From assembly GCF_963667735.1 (NCBI RefSeq), contig NZ_OY763919.1:1985539-2049538 (forward strand): a stretch of 64,000 nt of DNA, given 5' to 3'. This DNA is from an uncultured Methanoregula sp. (lineage in GTDB: Archaea > Halobacteriota > Methanomicrobia > Methanomicrobiales > Methanospirillaceae). The translations under genes and the position numbers were made by a program. The notes beneath the pieces were generated by a model that had not been told where the DNA came from, searched no databases, and saw nothing but the letters and a program-made list of their open reading frames with translations. Of the stretch, positions 46,901 to 56,028 are shown piece by piece (position 1 is the first letter of the stretch; each line of letters opens with the position of its first letter).

Positions 46901-48104
46901 GGAACGGGACGGATATGCCACTTTTGAGTCTGCGAACCGGAAAAAAGACGGGACGGTCATCCCTATCGAAGCCAGTATCCGGTCGTTCAATTACAAAGGG
47001 AAGAATGTCGATCTCTCCATTATCCGCGATATCACAAAACGCAGGAACGCCGAAGATGCCCTCCGGCAGAGCGAGGAGAAGTTCCGCTCGTTTGTGGAAA
47101 ATGCCAATGATATCATCTATTCGATGACCCCTGATGGTATCTTCACCTACATCACCCCGCGATGGACCGATGCGCTCGGATACGATGCAGGCGAAGTCCT
47201 AGGGAAATCGTATGAATCCTTCCTTCCACCGGAGGACCATCCTGCTGCCCGCAAATTCCTGCAGCAGATTCTTCAGGGAGAGAAAAATAAATCCGGCACG
47301 GAATACCGGGTGCGTCACAAGGATGGCACCTTACTGTGGCACAACACAACCTTATCCCCGATGCGGGACGCCCACGGGAATATTGCATATCTCCTGGGCA
47401 TAGCCCGCGATATCACTGAACGCAAGAGGGACCTGGAAGCCTTGCGGCAGGCCAATAAAAAGCTCAACATCCTCTCGGGGATCACGCGCCACGACATCAA
47501 GAACCAGATCCTGACCCTGGACAGTTTTGTTGTCCTGCTCCGGAAAAAAATTCCCGATCCTGCCTATGAAAACGAGTTCTCCCGCATCCGGAAAGCAAGC
47601 CGGCAGATCGCAGGCATGATCCAGTTCACCAAGGAGTACGAGATGATTGGCGTACTTGCCCCGAAATGGCAGGATATCCGGCTCCTTGTGGATAACGCTG
47701 CCCGGGATACTGCGCTCGGCCAGGTCATGCTCATTAACGATCTTCCCACTGGCGTGGAGATATTTGCCGATCCCCTGATCGCCAAGGTCTTCTTTAACCT
47801 GGTCGACAATGCCCTGCGCCACGGTGGCGGGATCAAGACTATTCGGTTCTCTCTTGAGGAACGGGATGGGGATCGAATCATTGTCTGTGCCGATGATGGG
47901 AATGGTATAGCGGGGGACGATAAAGAGATGATCTTCAATCTGGGGTTCGGGAAGAATACCGGGTTTGGCCTGGCCATCTCCCGGGAGATCCTCGACATTA
48001 CCGGTATCACCATACGGGAGACCGGCGAGCCGGGCAAAGGGGCCCGGTTCGAGATTATCGTACCGAATGGAGAGTACCGGCATATCCAGATGAAGACGGA
48101 ATGA
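43905..48104 (+). CDS. Receiver plus multi-PAS histidine kinase (REC-PAS8-HK)
   Basis: 1399 residues, soluble. REC about 1-125 with phospho-acceptor Asp in IVSDFQMPKMDG. Then eight PAS domains in series, from about residue 140 to 1175, most closed by an RDITxRK-type motif. A coiled stretch (EELSATEEELRQNYELLAQK) separates PAS1 from PAS2. The kinase core has its His in GITRHDIKNQ near 1190, N box NLVDNALRHGG, G1 ADDGNGIAGDD and G2 TGFGLAISREIL. A receiver at the front of a kinase lets another kinase feed signals in. Same C-terminal module as 5337-7244 and 49281-51545. Confidence 0.93.
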   Translation: MADGIRVLYVDDEPDLLELGKVFLEENSEFSVDTAQSAPAALEILAINRYDAIVSDFQMPKMDGVEFLKRVRAQDTGIPFILFTGRGREEVVIDAINNGADSYIQKGGDPEAQFIDLSHRIRQAVLTRRTQMTLAEREQRYHDLQNASDLIQSVAPDGHFLFVNKKWLDTLGYTEEELPGLTIFDVIHEKSLEHCKETFRRVIAGENVGIVDATFRTRAGDPVYVEGMANCKMVEGTCQYTRGMFRDVTDRKKAELEVLNKNNELSLAFEELSATEEELRQNYELLAQKEQALRESETKYRDLAELLPQMIFETDLDLRITYANRYALILLGLTDQDLERGVNTLSLIDPSEHAQMIDNVRKSLNRIPYEPKEYTARRKDGSTFPVIIYSAPLYRKRTVSGFRAVVTDISARKKMEAGILASEKKFRTLVELSLDGILIIDFSGNLLFANRAAGLIVDLEDYEGIIGKRNVLEFVAPESQASAIQDFNKVSQGTEAYLVRYKLITEKKREIWVECIGKKIAFGDTSAMLVSLRDITQRQEAEEALRQSEQKYRDIIEKMQDVVYRTDRDGKLTMFSPYGVKLAGYGSEAEMTGLDVAADTYADPKERERFLAALKEQGSVENYPLVLKTRNGSHRFVTTSSHFYFDSSGNVLGVEGIIHDITERKNAEEALRESEEKFRSLIETSPDMIWELDLSGKFRYVSPIVTSVVGYMPEELIGKRMTDLIPEQERPFVMQELARYISSEGPLKPLEVHARHKDGRDLIVEIRPSRVTGSDGSLQGFRGVARDITEHRKAEESVRESEERFRKIFENSPLAMTLVTPDFRFYSVNPAWISMTGYTEEELLAMSFKDITHPDDLDRDMNHMQELAAGTIPVYSTEKRYIRKDRSILRAIIRVITVRDEQGSLRYFAAQIEDITERAATAAALRENDLFLSEIFENANDAVFLVERGRGGPGRYQLVNDTAARMLGYSKEELMTMSPRDIVPEDIAKKVMPEVFEKLERDGYATFESANRKKDGTVIPIEASIRSFNYKGKNVDLSIIRDITKRRNAEDALRQSEEKFRSFVENANDIIYSMTPDGIFTYITPRWTDALGYDAGEVLGKSYESFLPPEDHPAARKFLQQILQGEKNKSGTEYRVRHKDGTLLWHNTTLSPMRDAHGNIAYLLGIARDITERKRDLEALRQANKKLNILSGITRHDIKNQILTLDSFVVLLRKKIPDPAYENEFSRIRKASRQIAGMIQFTKEYEMIGVLAPKWQDIRLLVDNAARDTALGQVMLINDLPTGVEIFADPLIAKVFFNLVDNALRHGGGIKTIRFSLEERDGDRIIVCADDGNGIAGDDKEMIFNLGFGKNTGFGLAISREILDITGITIRETGEPGKGARFEIIVPNGEYRHIQMKTE

Positions 48105-48304
48105 ATAACCCGGGGATACCCTGTGGAAGTACCCGATAACGCTTCAATCATCGTTGGATTCCCGTTCTGTGAACTGGCCTGATCCTCCCGAGTTCAAATA
48201 GATATAATAAATAACGACCGGTCACAATGTGAATTTGAATAATTCCCGGTAGAATATACAGAGCAAATCCTGTACCGGGCAAGAAATAACCTCCTGGTAT
48301 CATC

Positions 48305-49267
48305 ATGTCATCCCGGCGCATCGTACTTGTTGCAATCATCCTTGTCCTGCTTCTTTGTACCCTTGGTCTGGGTTCCCTGCCCCCTCAGACTTCCACGTTG
48401 CCCGCGACAACCGATGATGACAAGCTTGCGGAAATACTCGCCCGCGGGAAGCTGGTCATTGCCACGGACTCAAATTATCCTCCCAATTCGGCATTGAAAC
48501 AAAATGCCAGCCGCATACCAGAAACGAGATGCGCCCGGAACGAATATACTGCCAATGAACTCACGGGCTACAATGTCGCAGTGGCAGATGAGATCGCACG
48601 GAGGCTCGGTGTCGAACCCTGCTTTGTCACGCCTACGCGGACCGAGATCATCAGCGGCAGCTGGTCCGACCGGTGGGATATTCATGTCGGGTCTCTGGCG
48701 ATCACCCCGGAACGCATGAAGGTGATGTACTTCACGCAGCCCTATTATGCCGGCCCGGTGAGCCTGTTTGTGAACCGGAACAACACTGCCTATCGAAACC
48801 CCGGCGATCTCTCCGGAAAGAAAGTGGGGGTATGTGCCGGCTGCATTCTCGAGCATTACCTTGACGGTACGCTTGACCTGCCCGGCCAGAAGATCGACTT
48901 TGCTATCAAAAATGCCACGATCATTGCGTACGAAAACGAAGCCGTGGCCCTCTCCGACCTGGCCTCCGGCGACGGGGTGAAACTGGATGCCGTCCTCACC
49001 AACCAGCCCCTGGGCGAGGATGCCCAGAAAAACGGGCTTGCCATCCGGCAGCTGGGCAGTCCCGTCTTTTATGATTACGATGCAGCAGCCGTGGACCGTT
49101 CGGGCGGCAGGAACCCTGCATCGTTTGTTGGGAATGTGACCGGCATCATCCGGGAGATGAACCGGGACGGCACCCTGCTCCGGTTCTCACAACAGTACTA
49201 TGGGCGGGATCTTGTCACAGAAACTGCCCGGTTCAACTCCAGTGCCCTCGGGCAGATTCCCGGTTAG
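48305..49267 (+). CDS. Periplasmic-type solute-binding protein (SBP_bac_3), probable sensor partner
   Basis: 320 residues. N-terminal signal or anchor helix 5-25. Family 3 pattern: LVIATDSNYPP, LTGYNVAVADEIARRLGVEP, TPERMKVMYFTQPYYAG and a C-terminal LLRFSQQYYG. A Cys pair lies in VGVCAGCIL. Family 3 proteins bind amino acids or similar small polar ligands. No ABC permease or ATPase gene is near; instead a Cache-domain histidine kinase starts 13 bp downstream, so the protein probably presents its ligand to that kinase. Confidence 0.85.
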   Translation: MSSRRIVLVAIILVLLLCTLGLGSLPPQTSTLPATTDDDKLAEILARGKLVIATDSNYPPNSALKQNASRIPETRCARNEYTANELTGYNVAVADEIARRLGVEPCFVTPTRTEIISGSWSDRWDIHVGSLAITPERMKVMYFTQPYYAGPVSLFVNRNNTAYRNPGDLSGKKVGVCAGCILEHYLDGTLDLPGQKIDFAIKNATIIAYENEAVALSDLASGDGVKLDAVLTNQPLGEDAQKNGLAIRQLGSPVFYDYDAAAVDRSGGRNPASFVGNVTGIIREMNRDGTLLRFSQQYYGRDLVTETARFNSSALGQIPG

Positions 49268-49280
49268 GTAGGATAGTACC

Positions 49281-51545
49281 ATGAAGAGCACCTGGTTCTG
49301 GCGCCGGAATCTGACAGCCCGGCTTATCTGTTCGTTCCTCTTCTTCTCCCTCCTGATCGTAAGCCTTGTGGGTTGCATAGCCTACTTCCAGGCCACCCAG
49401 TCCATCACCCGTTCGGTCAATGACCGGCTCGATGCGGTGGCTACGATAAAGGAAGACGGTCTGAACAACTGGGTTGAGGACCAGACGCAGAACGTGGTCA
49501 TGGTTGCCGGGGTCCCGGGCATACGGAAGCAGTCCGGCATCCTCCTGTCATCGCCAGGTACATCTCAGGAAAAGAACCAGGCTCATACCGAGCTTTCTGA
49601 TTTCCTGCCCCAGGTGGTCTCCAGAACCATATACACGGATGAAATCGCCATCATTGACCTGAATGGCACGGTTGCGGTCTCAAGTGACACAACCCACGAG
49701 GGCCAGTCGGTTGCAGGGGATACCTATTTCCTGGAAGGCCGGTCCAGGACACTTGCAACTACGGTAAATGCCTCATCCCCGGGCGAAAAGCCCGTCATCC
49801 TCATTGCAACCCCGTTGTTCGATATGCAGGGAAAACGCATCGGTGTTCTTGCTTCACGGATTTCCCTTGCCCATATCGATCGTATCATCCTTGAGCGCAC
49901 CGGACTTGGAACGAGCGGGGAGACCTATCTTGTTGATCAATCCGGAAGGATCATATCGGAAACCCCTCTCATGAAGACCGGGACCTCTTCGCGGGTTGTC
50001 CGATCTGAAGGGATAGATTCAGCACTCCGGGGTAAAGACGGCTCCGGCTTTTACCAGAATTATGACGGGGTGCCCGTGGTCGGGGTGTACCGCTGGGTGG
50101 ATAACCACGACATGGCCCTGATTGCGGAGATGAGCCAGGATGAAGCGCTTGCCCCTGCACGGGATCTCGCCCTGACCATCTTTTACATCGGGATACTGCT
50201 GTCGGTGATCCTTGCCGCCGGGATGTACCTGCTGGCCCGCCAGATAACCCGCCCCATCCTTGCAATTGCCGACACGGCAGCCCGGGTCACGGCCGGAGAT
50301 CTACGGCAGGAAGCCCCGGTCCTGACGGAAGATGAAGTCGGCCGCCTTGCCTTGGCTTTCAACCAGATGACAAAAAAACTGCGACAGACCCTGGAAGGAC
50401 TTGAGGAGAACCTCCATGAACTGGAGAAGAAAGATGAAGCCCTCCAGATATCGGAACACAAATACCGGGCCCTGTTCGAGAATATACCGCAGAATATCTT
50501 CCGTAAGGATCTCACTTCCGTGTTTGTTTCCTGCAACGAGAACTTTGCCGCTACCCTGAACCTGCGGCCCGAGGAGATTCCCGGAAAGACCGATCATGAT
50601 TTTTATCTCCCCGGTCTTGCTGAAAAATACCGGCAGGATGACCAGCGGGTGATGACAACCGGAAAAGCCGAAGAGTTTATCGAGCAGAATCAGCAGAACG
50701 GGGAGGTGCGCTGGGTCAATGTCATCAAGACCCCGGTAAGGGATATCAACGGGACAATCACCGGAGTCCAGGGAATTTTCTGGGATATCACAAAAAGGAA
50801 AGTTGCAGAAGAAGAACTGCACAGGCTCTACAATGAACTGGAGAAACGGGTTGAAGAACGGACTGCCGAACTCCAGCGGGCACAGGAGGCGTACCGTCAG
50901 GCAAATGCAAAACTCAACCTGCTCAGTTCCATCACCCGGCACGATATCCTCAACCAGCTCACGGTACTCAAAGGCTATCTCGAACTCTCTGAATACTCGA
51001 TTAACGATCCCGATAAACTGCGGGAGTATCTTGCCCGGGAACGGAAAAACGCTGAGACGATCGAGCACCAGATCCTGTTCACAAAGGAATACCAGGATAT
51101 AGGTGTAAAAGCCCCGGTGTGGCAGAGCGTGAACCTGAGCATCATCCGGGCAAAAGGAACGCTGAATCTTGGATCGGTGGAAGTCACTCTCGACCGGCCC
51201 GATCTGGAAGTGTATGCGGATCCTCTTTTTGACAAGGTTTTCTATAACCTGATCGAAAATGCGCTCGTGTATGGCGGCGATCAGCTGACCACCATCCGCA
51301 TCCTGACCCGCGAGTCCGAGGCCGGACTTGTTATCATCTGCGAGGATGACGGGGCAGGGATATCAGCATCCGATAAAAAACGACTGTTCGAGCGGGGATA
51401 CGGGAAACGTACCGGCTTTGGTCTTTTCCTCTCCCGGGAGATCCTTGCGATCACCGGCATCACTATTCTGGAGACCGGTGAGCCGGGAAAAGGGGCACGG
51501 TTCGAGATTGGTGTGCCGAAAGGGGAGTACCGGTTCACTGTATGA
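49281..51545 (+). CDS. Membrane histidine kinase, Cache-HAMP-PAS type
   Basis: 754 residues. TM1 about 14-36, extracytoplasmic double Cache-like sensor about 40-290 (with GETYLVDQSGRIISETPLM), TM2 about 297-317, HAMP about 318-370 (RQITRPILAIADTAARVTAG), PAS about 393-515, coiled coil, dimerisation domain with His in SITRHDILNQ near 550, and HATPase about 640-754 (NLIENALVYGG, EDDGAGIS, GFGLFLSREIL). Co-transcribed with the solute-binding protein. Confidence 0.92.
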   Translation: MKSTWFWRRNLTARLICSFLFFSLLIVSLVGCIAYFQATQSITRSVNDRLDAVATIKEDGLNNWVEDQTQNVVMVAGVPGIRKQSGILLSSPGTSQEKNQAHTELSDFLPQVVSRTIYTDEIAIIDLNGTVAVSSDTTHEGQSVAGDTYFLEGRSRTLATTVNASSPGEKPVILIATPLFDMQGKRIGVLASRISLAHIDRIILERTGLGTSGETYLVDQSGRIISETPLMKTGTSSRVVRSEGIDSALRGKDGSGFYQNYDGVPVVGVYRWVDNHDMALIAEMSQDEALAPARDLALTIFYIGILLSVILAAGMYLLARQITRPILAIADTAARVTAGDLRQEAPVLTEDEVGRLALAFNQMTKKLRQTLEGLEENLHELEKKDEALQISEHKYRALFENIPQNIFRKDLTSVFVSCNENFAATLNLRPEEIPGKTDHDFYLPGLAEKYRQDDQRVMTTGKAEEFIEQNQQNGEVRWVNVIKTPVRDINGTITGVQGIFWDITKRKVAEEELHRLYNELEKRVEERTAELQRAQEAYRQANAKLNLLSSITRHDILNQLTVLKGYLELSEYSINDPDKLREYLARERKNAETIEHQILFTKEYQDIGVKAPVWQSVNLSIIRAKGTLNLGSVEVTLDRPDLEVYADPLFDKVFYNLIENALVYGGDQLTTIRILTRESEAGLVIICEDDGAGISASDKKRLFERGYGKRTGFGLFLSREILAITGITILETGEPGKGARFEIGVPKGEYRFTV

Positions 51546-51658
51546 GTATTGACTGTATAACCGGGATCTGATTCATGAGATCATGCGGTAACTGCCAGAA
51601 TCTCTTTTTAATGGACCTGCCTGAACTTTTTTTATTTCCAGCATCCAACTAAAAGATT

Positions 51659-52309
51659 ATGAAGATCCTTGCTTTCAACGGAAGTCCCCGGAAAAAATGG
51701 AACACGGCAACACTCCTTGAACATGCCCTGGACGGAGCCCGGGACGAAGGGGCGAAGACCCGGCTGATTCATCTTTACGACCTGGATTACAAGGGCTGCA
51801 CAAGCTGCTTTGCCTGCAAGCGGATCAACGGGAAGAGTTACGGGCATTGTGCGGTGAAGGATGATCTCAAGCCCATATTTGAACAGATAGAGAAGGCCGA
51901 TGCGATCCTGATCGGCTCCCCCATCTATCTCGGGATCACGACCGGGGAGACACGGTCCTTCCTTGAACGGCTCATCTACCAGTACCTGGTCTACGACAAT
52001 GAGCGCTCAACGCTCTTTCCACGGAAGATCCGGACCGGCTTCATCTACACAGCTGGCGCAACGGACGAGATGGTGCAGGAGATCGGTTTTGACCGGAACG
52101 CGAAAGGAACCGAGATGACAATGGAGCGGATCTTCGGCTCGTGCGAGTCGTTCTTCGTAACCGACACCTACCAGTTTTCCGATTATTCAAAATATGTTGC
52201 ACCCCGGTTCAACGAGGCTGAGAAGAAAAAACGCCAAAATGAACAGTTCCCGGCTGACTGCCAAAAGGCGTACGCGCTTGGGGCACGGCTGGTAAAGAAG
52301 GACTCATAA
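51659..52309 (+). CDS. Flavodoxin-fold iron-sulfur flavoprotein-like / NADPH-dependent FMN reductase
   Basis: 216 residues. FMN loop FNGSPRKKWNT at the N-terminus; then GCTSCFACKRINGKSYGHC, close to the compact four-Cys cluster motif of methanogen iron-sulfur flavoprotein (Isf), and GSPIYLGITTGETRSFLERL, a flavin-binding motif. Methanogen relatives transfer electrons in oxidative-stress defence. Independent gene with an oligo-T and AT-rich upstream region. Confidence 0.85.
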   Translation: MKILAFNGSPRKKWNTATLLEHALDGARDEGAKTRLIHLYDLDYKGCTSCFACKRINGKSYGHCAVKDDLKPIFEQIEKADAILIGSPIYLGITTGETRSFLERLIYQYLVYDNERSTLFPRKIRTGFIYTAGATDEMVQEIGFDRNAKGTEMTMERIFGSCESFFVTDTYQFSDYSKYVAPRFNEAEKKKRQNEQFPADCQKAYALGARLVKKDS

Positions 52310-52362
52310 TTTTTTCCGTTCGGTACGCTGCGTGTTCCAGATGAGAGTAGGGTTTTGTCAGA

Positions 52363-52659
52363 ATGCAGACAATTCCCTTACAAATAACCGCTGAATGGCC
52401 TTGCTCATTGCTCCCGCTTAGACCTGGATCGAAAGGAACCACTCCCAATGCAGGACAATGGACCATTGCAATGGTCCAGAACGAAGTGACTAACGACGAT
52501 GTTTTGGAAAAAGGAGAACAGTTCGACATCATGGCAAAACCAACAAATCCCATTCAGAAGAACGATCAGTTTGGACTGGAGGTTAAACCTGCCATAGGTG
52601 CAGCCCTTTCCGTTTCTCGTACTGTCCCGGCTTCAATTCTGGGAATAAATATCCTTTAA
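52363..52659 (+). pseudogene. 3' remnant of an archaellin gene
   Basis: 98 codons; from about residue 30 the frame reads GQWTIAMVQNEVTNDDVLEK, then DQFGLEVKPAIGAALSVSRT and ends ASILGINIL, the conserved C-terminal half of archaellins. The class III signal peptide and hydrophobic N-terminal helix that polymerise the filament are missing, and no fla/arl genes are nearby. The first 30 residues have no counterpart. No other archaellum gene is in the window. Confidence 0.65.
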
Positions 52660-52849
52660 TAATTTTTAACCTGTCAATTTTTTTGTCAATCTTCAGCGGG
52701 CAGCATACCCCTATCCAACTATTATTCGTCCTCCGTTCCGGTCAACCACCTCCCTTTAACATGTCAGAGATCCTCTGTAGTGTTCAATGAGCGCAGCCGG
52801 GTGGAACGATCCCTGGTTGCGAACCCGATAACAGGAGAAACTGACACCG

Positions 52850-53311
52850 ATGGTAATTTCTGCAACCGATGGACTGGATGGCCGGATCGCCGTCCTTGAG
52901 AAGAAGATGCAGGACCTGGAACCGCTGGTCAAGGGACTGATCGCGGAGCTGCTCGACTTCAAGGCCTTTGCCATGACTGTTGCCCGTGAGGAGGGAGAAC
53001 GCAGCCGCCAGGAGATGAAGCAGGGGCCGGCTGTGTACGCCACCCCCGCCCCGTCTGTCGTAGTCCACAATGACGGCACAACGGTTATCCGGCCGAAAGG
53101 TGCAGCCCAGCCTGCGGCCCCAGCCGAACCCGAGATGGTCCGGATTATGCAGACCGATGGCACGATGAAGATGGAACCCCGGTACGGGGGCGCTATCAAC
53201 AACTCCACCGTGGGCTACGGCCGGACCAAGAAGGGTACGTTCGACAAGAGCAAACAGGCCCCGATGATCTACGCTGCCGACAAAGAGGATGCGGATTCCA
53301 AAAAGAAATAA
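52850..53311 (+). CDS. Hypothetical protein with coiled-coil N-terminus
   Basis: 153 residues from MVISATDGLDGRIAVLEKKM. A short predicted coiled coil (about 10-60) is followed by a Pro/Ala-rich region and a basic tail ending ADSKKK. GGAGAAA lies about 13 bases before the ATG. Unknown function; looks like a conserved lineage-specific gene by codon use. Confidence 0.65.
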   Translation: MVISATDGLDGRIAVLEKKMQDLEPLVKGLIAELLDFKAFAMTVAREEGERSRQEMKQGPAVYATPAPSVVVHNDGTTVIRPKGAAQPAAPAEPEMVRIMQTDGTMKMEPRYGGAINNSTVGYGRTKKGTFDKSKQAPMIYAADKEDADSKKK

Positions 53312-53452
53312 TGGTCCGGGTCACCGGAATTTCAGTGGTTGCCATCCCCGGTTGATACACGGGCTCCCCCGAATTCCGTTCATCCGTTCCGATCTTTCTC
53401 TCTTTTTCAGGCAGGATCCTTGCACTGCTCTGGGATCCCCCGGTTCCTGGGT

Positions 53453-54463
53453 TTATTTCTGCGCCTGCTGAGCCCGTGCGCGAAGATATTTCGATTCTTC
53501 TTCCCGTGCCCGGGTTTCGTGTGCACTGACGGTCGCATTCCAGGAATCAAACCGTGGATTATAAACGATGCCGGTATCCGCATCGGCAAGCCCGACCACC
53601 CGGTTGCCCCCTATAAATGATCCGCCAAGGTGTTCCTTAACCCCGGTATACACGATCCGGTCCACCCGTTTTACAGCAGACGCAAGCACGAATGAAGGCC
53701 CGAGCGGGGACTGGTCGGAATCTGTACCGATGACATACCAGCCGTTCCTGTTTGCGGCTGCTGCAAATACCCCCGTGTTGGAGTACCCGGCGCACGTGAA
53801 GATCACATCAGTGCCATTGCGGTACATGCCGTCGGCAATCCTGCCTGCCTCCACCGGGTCGGCAAACCCGGCTGTCGAGTTCTGCCGGACATAGGCCTGA
53901 TCAATGATAATGGATGCATTGACGGATCGGGCCCCGGCTGCGTACCCTGCCAGGAACTGGTCCAGCACATCCGACTGCATCCCGGCAATGATCCCTGCAT
54001 GGCCGGTTCTCGAAGCCGATGCTGCAAGGGCGCCGGCAAGGTAACTGTCGCCGTACGAGGTTATCTCGTACGAACGAAGATTATCTGAACCGATCCCTGC
54101 CTGGTCGATGGCAAGAAACCGGATATCCGGGTGCGCTTCAGCAAGGTTCCGGGTGAAGTCTGCGTACTGGAACCCGACTGTTATGATAAGTCCCGGTTGT
54201 TCTGCTTTTTTTGTACTGTTGAGAAGATCCGGCAAGGTTTCGAAATCCCGGGGTACGAACTCGTGTATGACAATCGGGGTCTCGTTCTGCACTGCTGCAA
54301 GGCCCCGGTATGCAGCGTCTGTATACGAGAGATCGCCTTTCTCTGACCCGTACACGATATACACGACCGGGACCGGTGTGAATGATCTCTGGGTACATCC
54401 GGATACGACGAGCATCAAAGCCAGAATGATAGCAAGCAGGATGGCATTGAGGCCCGGCTTCAT
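53453..54463 (-). CDS. BMP/Med family lipoprotein, putative nucleoside-type binding protein
   Basis: 336 residues. Lipobox LMLVVSGC at about 16-23. The body follows the basic membrane protein (BMP/PnrA) family: GLIITVGFQYADFTRNLAEA, HPDIRFLAIDQAG, SYGDSYLAGALAA, ADGMYRNGTDVIFTCAGYSN, VIGTDSDQS. In studied members these bind nucleosides for ABC transporters. No transporter genes adjoin it. Confidence 0.88.
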   Translation of the reverse strand: MKPGLNAILLAIILALMLVVSGCTQRSFTPVPVVYIVYGSEKGDLSYTDAAYRGLAAVQNETPIVIHEFVPRDFETLPDLLNSTKKAEQPGLIITVGFQYADFTRNLAEAHPDIRFLAIDQAGIGSDNLRSYEITSYGDSYLAGALAASASRTGHAGIIAGMQSDVLDQFLAGYAAGARSVNASIIIDQAYVRQNSTAGFADPVEAGRIADGMYRNGTDVIFTCAGYSNTGVFAAAANRNGWYVIGTDSDQSPLGPSFVLASAVKRVDRIVYTGVKEHLGGSFIGGNRVVGLADADTGIVYNPRFDSWNATVSAHETRAREEESKYLRARAQQAQK

Positions 54464-54655
54464 CAGTACAGATGGTTCTGGATTCTTATTAAACCGCGAC
54501 GATTTTGCCTGGTACAGTATGTGGATTTGCAGTCCGATGAAACCGGAGTATCATATCCGCTCTCATCAACAATATTCTCCAAAATTTTCCGAAATTTTCA
54601 TCCTCCCTTCCTACAACAAAGATTTTAGCCCGGCCGGCAAGAGAAATTCTTCTGC

Positions 54656-55309
54656 ATGATCTCCGGGAATTTGTTTGGCACCCATGATTTCTTCATCTTT
54701 CTCATATCCGGGATTCTGCTCAACATCGTGCCCGGCCAGGATACCCTGTATATTCTCGGGAGAAGTCTTTCCCATGGACGGATGGCAGGTATCGTCTCGG
54801 TTCTCGGCATCGGCTCCGGCTGTCTTATCCACGTCACTGCGGCAGCACTGGGGCTCTATGCAGTGCTTACGCTCTGCCCGCTTGCGTTCTTTGTCATAAC
54901 GGCATTCGGGGGGCTGTATCTTGTCTGGCTGGGCATCAGCCCGTGGCTGCACCGGCACCCGATCTCTGCAGGATTCGTATCCGCACCCGTATCAGCTCCG
55001 GTCAACCTCCGGGTCGTGTACCGGCAGGGGCTCCTGACCAATCTCCTGAATCCGAAGGTGGCGCTCTTTTTTATCGCGTTCCTCCCGCAGTTCATCGATC
55101 CCGTATCCGGCTACGGCGTCTTATCCTTCCTCTTCCTTGGGTGCACATTCATGCTTACCGGCACGATCTGGTGCCTGATTCTTGCTGTCAGCGCTGCGGC
55201 ATTTGCCGATGCCTTAAAAAAGAGCCCGGGGATCCAGCTCGGATTTGACGTCTTTGCAAGCCTCCTTTTCATTGTTTTAGGTGCGGATCTGCTCATCTTC
55301 CATCTTTGA
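54656..55309 (+). CDS. LysE/RhtB family exporter
   Basis: 217 residues, six hydrophobic segments. The family motif near the N-terminus, NIVPGQDTLYILGRSLSHGR, and the mid-protein QGLLTNLLNPKVALFFIAFL are diagnostic for LysE-type amino-acid efflux carriers. Substrate cannot be told from sequence. Confidence 0.92.
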   Translation: MISGNLFGTHDFFIFLISGILLNIVPGQDTLYILGRSLSHGRMAGIVSVLGIGSGCLIHVTAAALGLYAVLTLCPLAFFVITAFGGLYLVWLGISPWLHRHPISAGFVSAPVSAPVNLRVVYRQGLLTNLLNPKVALFFIAFLPQFIDPVSGYGVLSFLFLGCTFMLTGTIWCLILAVSAAAFADALKKSPGIQLGFDVFASLLFIVLGADLLIFHL

Positions 55310-55468
55310 GATAGGTAACCCGGCCGGGCTGCCCGGTCGGGGCCCACGTACCTTGTGAGAATGGCGATAATTACGTAAATGATGCAATATCTCCCGTTTC
55401 TTAACGTATACGGAACACTCAAGCCTGAGCAGGTGTAACTCTGGTTGAGCTATGCCGGTGAATGAAAG

Positions 55469-55840
55469 ATGAAATTTACAATTCCTGTTCTCGTGCTTAT
55501 CATTGCAGCAATTTTCCTTGCGGGTTGCACAACCACCCCAACCGCAGGTCAGGAGACCGCCCGGGACATTGTCCGGGCCCACTATGGGTATAATGAAGAC
55601 TGGTCGCCTGGTCTCGGGTGTTATGATCGGATCTCAGGATACGCATACAATACCGGAAATGCAACTGCCGAAAATGTGGTGCTGAACCTGAACCTTGTCA
55701 ACACGAAGACCAAGACCATCCGCGACTCCCGATCCGTATTCATCGGAAACCTGGGGGCCGGTCAGTCAGTTACCTTCGAATCAGTCCTCGATGGTGAATG
55801 CCTGCAGGATTACCGGGTAGATGCAGTCCTCGGAAAATAA
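55469..55840 (+). CDS. Small lipoprotein with FxLYD-like domain
   Basis: 123 residues. Signal and lipobox AIFLAGC at about 15-20. The body (ISGYAYNTGNATAENVVLNL, then IGNLGAGQSVTFESVL) is a beta-sandwich pattern of the FxLYD kind, common in archaeal lipoproteins. Likely held on the outer membrane face. Function unknown. Confidence 0.78.
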   Translation: MKFTIPVLVLIIAAIFLAGCTTTPTAGQETARDIVRAHYGYNEDWSPGLGCYDRISGYAYNTGNATAENVVLNLNLVNTKTKTIRDSRSVFIGNLGAGQSVTFESVLDGECLQDYRVDAVLGK

Positions 55841-55896
55841 CGTATCCATGATCTTCCGCATTCTGAGGATGGGTCCCCGGCCTTTCTAGCATCCAA

Positions 55897-55905
55897 TTTT
55901 TTTTT
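55897..55905 (+). terminator. T9 tract after the lipoprotein gene
   Basis: Nine T about 57 bases past the stop codon; a plausible archaeal terminator. Confidence 0.45.
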
Positions 55906-56028
55906 ATTTCCTTATGACCGGTCGGAAGATATTTTCTCCACTATCTTTTTTATGCTCAGGGAGAGATATGGCGATGTGCCCGGCGCCGGCAGGTTCCGGC
56001 CGGGAATACAAGAGTTCCGACTCATCCC

